A DNA stretch of 9,343 nucleotides, from NCBI GenBank assembly GCA_047638675.1, contig JBLIML010000157.1, positions 1 to 9,343 of the forward strand. Reading direction: 5' to 3'. This DNA is from WLWS01 sp047638675 (GTDB lineage Bacteria; Pseudomonadota; Gammaproteobacteria; Eutrophobiales; Eutrophobiaceae). Below the pieces are notes generated by a model. That model was given only the letters and a program-made list of their open reading frames with translations, was not told where the DNA came from and searched no databases. The position numbers were made by a program, and so were the translations under genes. Below are positions 5,542-9,343 of the stretch, piece after piece (within the stretch, counting starts at the first letter, position 1; every line of letters starts with the position of its first letter).

Positions 5542-6399
5542 CTAAGCAGAATCAGACCGATGTGCCCGAAGGAAGGAGCGTATCTGACGTACCGCCAATG
5601 GAATCCGCTCCGGAGGTTCCTTCCACGGGAATATGCTGACTTCGCCCTTCGGCGCGAGCATCGCGGCCTCCATAGCGACGGCGTATGGATGCGGTGGGGT
5701 ATCATCGGGCAGGGTCAGTACGGGCGTTTGGCAATTGCGTACGAAATCGCGTGTCACGGTGATTACGAAGTCTTTGTCGCGATACATCTTTGTCAGAAAT
5801 GCGTCAACCATCTCCATCGTAATGTCCGGCCGGCGTTGAACCAACTCGGGACCCCAACCGCTCATGTTGCCGTTGTAGAATCGGTCCGGCTCCTCCGGTC
5901 TAAACCCACTGGGCTGTGCCAGCACCGCTGCGACGACACGATCCGGCGCTCGCTTCAGCAAATTCCAGATCAAGGGGGCACCGACGCAGAAACCCAATGC
6001 CATGAACTTATTGATCCCCAAGTGATCCATCAGTCTGAGTTGGTCATCGGTATGCGAATCCCACGACCTATCGATCTCGAGCGGACCCGAGGACTGACCG
6101 GGATTGGCGTTACGCAGATCCGCCGCGATGCAGCGGTACTCTCCTTTGAACTCTTCGATTGGGTTAAAGGGCATGCGGATCAAACCGGATATTGTTGAGT
6201 TCAATCCGCCGCCGGCGATGAGCAACAACGGAAAGCCAGAGCCGAACTCCTCATAGTGAATCCTAACGGGGCCTCTTTCGAAGAAGGAGCCAGCACCACC
6301 TTGCGCTGACTGCTGAGAGAACACGCGCGGCGCTGCGCTCATCGCCGTTGCCGCGGCTCCCGCTGCCAGTAATTTTCGTCTGTTCGGATCCATAGTCAT
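5542..6399 (-). CDS. Tat-exported alpha/beta hydrolase with a cysteine nucleophile elbow
   Basis: Protein of 285 residues with an N-terminal twin-arginine signal (NRRKLLAAGAAATAMSAAP), predicting export of a folded protein. Fold landmarks run in order: IHYEEFGSG, an oxyanion segment LLLIAGGG (58-65), IAADLRNANPGQSSG, and the nucleophile elbow LGFCVGAP with Cys138 in place of the usual Ser. Next come a cap region and PVLTLPDD (Asp232/233), at the usual acid position. The C-terminus IFPWKEPPERIPLAVRQIRSFL lacks the usual catalytic His at the end of the last strand; His237 in PPHPY is the nearest candidate. A Cys nucleophile is known in dienelactone hydrolases. I recall close relatives sharing the PWKEP ending, so the pattern looks like a family trait and not decay. 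The substrate is unknown. No strong Shine-Dalgarno precedes the ATG at 6399; the ATG at 6393 is an alternative. Family A repeat copy 3 lies just upstream. Confidence 0.85.
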   Translation of the reverse strand: MTMDPNRRKLLAAGAAATAMSAAPRVFSQQSAQGGAGSFFERGPVRIHYEEFGSGFPLLLIAGGGLNSTISGLIRMPFNPIEEFKGEYRCIAADLRNANPGQSSGPLEIDRSWDSHTDDQLRLMDHLGINKFMALGFCVGAPLIWNLLKRAPDRVVAAVLAQPSGFRPEEPDRFYNGNMSGWGPELVQRRPDITMEMVDAFLTKMYRDKDFVITVTRDFVRNCQTPVLTLPDDTPPHPYAVAMEAAMLAPKGEVSIFPWKEPPERIPLAVRQIRSFLRAHRSDSA

Positions 6400-6445
6400 G
6401 TATACGAAGTATAAAAGCTCTCTTACAAATAAGCTACCTCGTGAG

Positions 6446-6520
6446 AATTAAGGTGACAGTTAACTTATTTATTTATTCCTAAAATACACTTTTGTTATTA
6501 AGTTAACTGTCACCTTAATT
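6446..6520. repeat. Palindromic repeat family A, copy 3 (best preserved)
   Basis: A perfect 22-bp inverted repeat, 6446-6467 against 6499-6520, has the arm AATTAAGGTGACAGTTAACT plus TA and a 31-nt loop. The loop contains TACACTTTTG as in copy 2. This copy is probably closest to the ancestral element. It lies 56 nt beyond the glnN stop and upstream of the hydrolase gene, so it could end the glnN transcript. The hydrolase promoter must then lie within or just below it. Confidence 0.92.
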
Positions 6521-6534
6521 ATTAAAATTTTTCG

Positions 6535-6550
6535 AGTTTTTACTCTGACC
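6535..6550. repeat. Isolated half of palindromic element C
   Basis: AGTTTTTACTCTGACC is the exact reverse complement of the GGTCAGAGTAAAAACT found at 4662-4677 in unit 1 of the tandem duplication. No partner arm is present here. It stands 14 nt from family A copy 3, so two repeat types meet in one intergenic gap. Confidence 0.75.
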
Positions 6551-6576
6551 AAAAATTAAATTTAAATTTATTTCAT

Positions 6577-8751
6577 TTATCTAATAAACAGCATTTCCTG
6601 GTACTTGGGTAATGGCCAGACCTCGTCGGCGACCAGGGCCTCGAGGGCGTCGGCATGTTTCCGTACCTCGTCCATCAGCGGCCGGACCGTTTCGGCACAA
6701 AATTTCATGTGCGCGACGGTTGAGTCAAAGTCGTGTTTCGTTATCGTCTCACTAAGTTTTTTTATGGTCGACATCATACTGTTTGTTTCGCTCGCAACTT
6801 CATTGATTGTCGAACTGTCCAGATCAATCTTGAGTTCCGTCATGCTTGAGACAGTCGTGGCCAGGTCAGAGAGGTATTTCATAGCAGCCGGGTAGATTCG
6901 TGTGCTGGCAAGGTCAACAACTAACCTGGCTTCCACTTCGATGGAAAGAATGTATTGTTCTGAATACACCTCGAAACGACTTTCGAGTTCCACAGGACTG
7001 AGGACACCGGTATTTTTAAAGAGGTCAATAACGGATGTGTCACGCAAGGCCACCAGCGCATCTGCTGTAGTCGGTATGTTTTTTAATCCTCGTTCTTCAA
7101 CTGCCTTCTTGTGCCATTCTGCGGAGTAGCCGTCACCTCCGAATATCACATTGCCATGTGTAGTCATGACTTCTTGCAATACAGTAAGAACGGCATCGGC
7201 CAGGTTCTTGCCAGCGTCAATCTCTACCTTCAGTTTGTCAGCAATCCAGTTGAGGGAGTCGGCCAGCATGGTATTCATGGCTACAAGTGGCCCGGAGACG
7301 GATTGCGATGAGCCGACAGCCCTGAATTCAAAACGGTTGCCCGTAAAGGCAAAAGGGGAAGTTCGATTGCGGTCACCCGGGTCACGTTTAAAAGCCAGGA
7401 TCTGCTCCAGGCCTAGGTCCATAACACCGCCGTCGGAGCTGACCGTCACCTTACCGTCCTTGATATCATTAAACACGCCTTCTAGCTGGTCGCCGAGATA
7501 TACTGAAATAATGGCAGGGGGCGCCTCATTGGCACCAAGACGGTGATCATTGGAGGCAGAAGCGATGACAGCACGCAGTAATGGTCCAAAAAGGTGTACG
7601 CCGCGAATAACCGCACCACAAAAGAGCAAAAAATTCAGGTTCTTCTCCGGGGTATTGCCCGGGTCCAGCAGGTTCCCCTGGGTGCTATTACCGATGGACC
7701 AGTTAACATGCTTGCCCGATCCATTGATGCCGGCAAAGGGTTTTTCATGTAACAGACAATGGAAACCGTGTTTCTTTGCCGTGCTTTGCATGATGGTCAT
7801 CATTAATTGCTGATGATCGGCAGCAACGTTTGCGGATTCAAAATACGGAGCAATTTCAAATTGTCCCGGAGCCACTTCATTATGGTGGGTCTTGGCAGGA
7901 ATACCCAGTTTGTAAAGCTTGTCTTCAAAGTCCTGCATGAAGACCTGAACACGTGCGGGGATAGCACCAAAATAATGATCATCAAACTGCTGTCCTTTCG
8001 CCGGCGGGGCACCGAACAACGTACGGCCTGCAAGTAGGAGATCAGGGCGGGCGTAAACAAAGTGACTGTCCACCAGAAAATATTCCTGCTCTGCACCGCA
8101 ACTTGAACTGACAGTGGAAATATCGGTCTCGCCTATCAGCGAAAGGACCCTTTGCGCGGCCTTGTTCATAGCAGTATTGGAACGCAGCAGGGGGATCTTT
8201 TTATCCAGAGCTTCTCCCGTCCATGACATGAAGACGCTTGGTATCATTAGTGTTGCACCATTATCGGTTTGCATAATAAACGCCGGGCTGGTGGGATCCC
8301 AGGCGGTATAACCTCGGGCTGCACTGGTCATACGCAGGCTGCCATTGGGAAAGGACGATCCATCGGGTTCACCTTTGATTAGCAGGCTGCCGGTAAACTC
8401 GGAAATGGCGTTGCCGCCTGGTTTGGTAATAATAAAGCCGTCATGTTTTTCAGCGGTGATATTGGTCATTGGGTAAAAAATATGGGAGAAAAATTTTACC
8501 CCTTTTGCAATGGACCATTCCTTCATTGCCACGGCAACGACATCAGCCACGGCGGTATCCAGTGGCGCCCCGTTTTCTACGGTGTTCTTTATTGACTTAT
8601 ACGCGTTTTTGGAAAGTGCCTCTTCCATTTTAACGAGATTAAAAACATCTCTCGCCCAAATCTTGCTTAATGGTTCAGGCATACTCGAAGGGACTGACTT
8701 ACGCTTGCTTATTTCCTGAACCGCCTGTAATCGTGCTGTGGATCCGCTCAT
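6577..8751 (-). CDS. glnN: Glutamine synthetase type III
   Basis: Makes glutamine from glutamate, ammonia and ATP in the cytoplasm. The 724-residue length and organisation are those of type III glutamine synthetase, much longer than type I (about 470). An N-terminal GSIII region is followed by the catalytic domain and a helical C-terminal extension (from about residue 560). Active-site motifs are intact: AEQEYFLVD (220-228), HHNEVAPGQFEIAP (289-302), FAGINGSGKHVNWS (339-352) and RNRTSPFAFTGNRFEFR (461-477). The ATG at 8751 has AGGAAAAGGA a suitable distance upstream. Type III enzymes are known as dodecamers and lack the adenylylation control of type I. A candidate sigma-54 promoter (8804-8821) about 55-70 nt upstream of the start suggests induction under nitrogen limitation. 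No other nitrogen gene is visible here, and a type I glnA may exist elsewhere. Confidence 0.97.
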   Translation of the reverse strand: MSGSTARLQAVQEISKRKSVPSSMPEPLSKIWARDVFNLVKMEEALSKNAYKSIKNTVENGAPLDTAVADVVAVAMKEWSIAKGVKFFSHIFYPMTNITAEKHDGFIITKPGGNAISEFTGSLLIKGEPDGSSFPNGSLRMTSAARGYTAWDPTSPAFIMQTDNGATLMIPSVFMSWTGEALDKKIPLLRSNTAMNKAAQRVLSLIGETDISTVSSSCGAEQEYFLVDSHFVYARPDLLLAGRTLFGAPPAKGQQFDDHYFGAIPARVQVFMQDFEDKLYKLGIPAKTHHNEVAPGQFEIAPYFESANVAADHQQLMMTIMQSTAKKHGFHCLLHEKPFAGINGSGKHVNWSIGNSTQGNLLDPGNTPEKNLNFLLFCGAVIRGVHLFGPLLRAVIASASNDHRLGANEAPPAIISVYLGDQLEGVFNDIKDGKVTVSSDGGVMDLGLEQILAFKRDPGDRNRTSPFAFTGNRFEFRAVGSSQSVSGPLVAMNTMLADSLNWIADKLKVEIDAGKNLADAVLTVLQEVMTTHGNVIFGGDGYSAEWHKKAVEERGLKNIPTTADALVALRDTSVIDLFKNTGVLSPVELESRFEVYSEQYILSIEVEARLVVDLASTRIYPAAMKYLSDLATTVSSMTELKIDLDSSTINEVASETNSMMSTIKKLSETITKHDFDSTVAHMKFCAETVRPLMDEVRKHADALEALVADEVWPLPKYQEMLFIR

Positions 8752-8803
8752 ACTTTTTTCCTTTTCCTGATTATTGTAATAAATCGTTTATCTACCTTAT
8801 CAC

Positions 8804-8821
8804 TTGCAACAATCAGGCCAA
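8804..8821 (-). promoter_or_regulatory. Candidate sigma-54 promoter of glnN
   Basis: On the minus strand the sequence reads TTGGCCTGATTGTTGCAA. The GG (8819-8818) and GC (8807-8806) are separated by exactly 10 nt, as sigma-54 requires. TGGC and TTGCA match the consensus TGGCAC-N5-TTGCA, with two departures (CT for AC). Transcription would start near 8794, giving a leader of about 43 nt. A sigma-54 promoter fits a glutamine synthetase gene, but no clear NtrC dyad was found within the window upstream of it. Confidence 0.65.
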
Positions 8822-8846
8822 ATTAAAGAAATTAAAAGAAAACAGG

Positions 8847-8864
8847 AGTCATACAAGTCATACA
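8847..8864. repeat. Perfect 9-bp tandem repeat in the divergent promoter region
   Basis: AGTCATACA occurs twice in a row (8847-8855 and 8856-8864). It lies just upstream of the glnN sigma-54 candidate and upstream of a small plus-strand frame. It could be a pair of activator half-sites, or chance in AT-rich sequence. Confidence 0.45.
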
Positions 8865-8897
8865 TAGTGGATAGACCAAAAATATTTAAGGAATTCA

Positions 8898-8957
8898 ATG
8901 GATAAAGACGTGTTCGATACCGTACAGTCACTTACCCCGAATCTCGCTACCCTGTAA
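8898..8957 (+). CDS. Possible 19-residue leader or small peptide
   Basis: The frame ATG ... TAA encodes MDKDVFDTVQSLTPNLATL and is preceded by AAGGA at a good distance (AAGGAATTCA-ATG). It lies in the divergent gap between glnN and the Host_attach-family gene, about 115 nt ahead of the latter. No homology is recognised, and frames this short with a ribosome site arise by chance. Confidence 0.22.
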   Translation: MDKDVFDTVQSLTPNLATL

Positions 8958-9071
8958 TCAGGAATATCGTGAATAATCCCGATTTTATAATGAGGCATGA
9001 CAAACCCATTTGATTAAAAGTTTACTCTGCCACTGTTGTTAAATAAATCACGGAGTATGGGAGTAGCCAGT
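8958..9071 (+). promoter_or_regulatory. Leader and promoter region of the Host_attach-family gene
   Basis: This AT-rich stretch holds no gene. GGGAG at about 9059-9063 serves as the ribosome site for the ATG at 9072. A weak promoter pair, TTTACT then ATAAAT about 16 nt apart at roughly 9021-9048, is a guess only. No terminator or riboswitch is recognised. Confidence 0.3.
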
Positions 9072-9343
9072 ATGAAGTCAACCTGGATCGTTGTAGCAGA
9101 AAGCGCAAATGCAAGGATTTTCTCCATGGACAAACGTGGCGCACCGTGGCAGGAGATTACGGATCTTATCCATGTTGAGAGCCGGTTAACGCAGACTGAA
9201 CTTGAATCGGACAGGCCCGGACGCAGCAATGAATCGCACAGCGCTGGAAGTCATGCAATGGAACCAAGACAAAACAGAAAAATCACGGAAGCCCTGGTGT
9301 TTGCCAGACAAATAGCAGAATTTCTTACGCTACATGAACAGGA
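9072..9343 (+). CDS. Host_attach-family protein (5' part, runs off the window)
   Basis: The first 90 residues are in frame and open to the right edge. The start MKSTWIVVAESANARIF, then DLIHVESRL, the hallmark SDRPGRS (46-52) and HAMEP (61-65) match the family annotated as 'protein required for attachment to host cells' (Pfam Host_attach). Members are usually about 140-150 residues, so roughly a third is missing here. The family name comes from a plant-attachment study; the biochemical role is not settled, and many free-living proteobacteria carry it. No signal peptide is seen. It is transcribed divergently from glnN with a 320-bp gap, and its ATG has GGGAG about 8 nt upstream. Confidence 0.88.
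   Translation, partial: MKSTWIVVAESANARIFSMDKRGAPWQEITDLIHVESRLTQTELESDRPGRSNESHSAGSHAMEPRQNRKITEALVFARQIAEFLTLHEQ

Noticed and set aside
5521..6198. A long plus-strand frame of 225 codons
   Set aside because: It lies opposite the alpha/beta hydrolase, which has clear motifs and a Tat signal; this is an antisense shadow.
9014..9229. A 71-codon minus-strand frame
   Set aside because: It overlaps the Host_attach-family gene on the opposite strand, whose SDRPGRS and HAMEP motifs are clear.

Overview
The window reads as a moderate-GC bacterial chromosome segment, most likely from a gammaproteobacterium or a close relative. The supporting evidence is a Host_attach-family gene, a family found mainly in Proteobacteria, and short palindromic repeats of the kind scattered through gammaproteobacterial genomes. 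No rRNA, tRNA, CRISPR array, phage gene or complete insertion sequence was seen. Taxonomy is an inference, not a demonstrated fact.

Layout: seven protein-coding loci are supported, and all but the last are on the minus strand. From left to right they are: a gamma-glutamyltranspeptidase-fold secreted enzyme (359-2269); a small exported tyrosine-phosphatase-like protein (2821-3351); an orphan ABC-type periplasmic substrate-binding protein of the NMT1/SsuA type (3448-4578); a broken gene for an HExxH putative metallopeptidase (5062-5478) whose 3' part is tandemly duplicated (4646-5180); a Tat-exported alpha/beta hydrolase with a cysteine nucleophile (5542-6399); a full-length type III glutamine synthetase, GlnN (6577-8751); and, divergently on the plus strand, the first 90 codons of a Host_attach-family protein running off the right edge (9072-9343). 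The left edge may hold the start of another minus-strand gene.

The genes are widely spaced, so this is a run of mostly single transcription units rather than a tight operon. Four of the six minus-strand products carry an export signal (three Sec, one Tat), so the left two thirds is weighted toward envelope functions. A shared pathway cannot be shown. glnN has a good candidate sigma-54 promoter (-24 GG / -12 GC with 10-nt spacing), which fits nitrogen control of glutamine synthesis.

The most interesting structure lies between the genes. Three related palindromic elements with the core arm AAGGTGACAGTTAACTTA sit just 3' of three different minus-strand stop codons (263-330, 2748-2814, 6446-6520), all in the same orientation. 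A second palindromic element, GTCAGAGTAAAAACT / ATCTGACACCA, lies inside each unit of the 267-bp tandem duplication, and an isolated half-copy lies next to the third element. The duplication has left the metallopeptidase gene with its N-terminal part attached to a copy carrying a nonsense codon and a frameshift, while the other copy keeps the intact C-terminus. Homologous recombination between the two units would in principle rebuild a 163-residue open gene.
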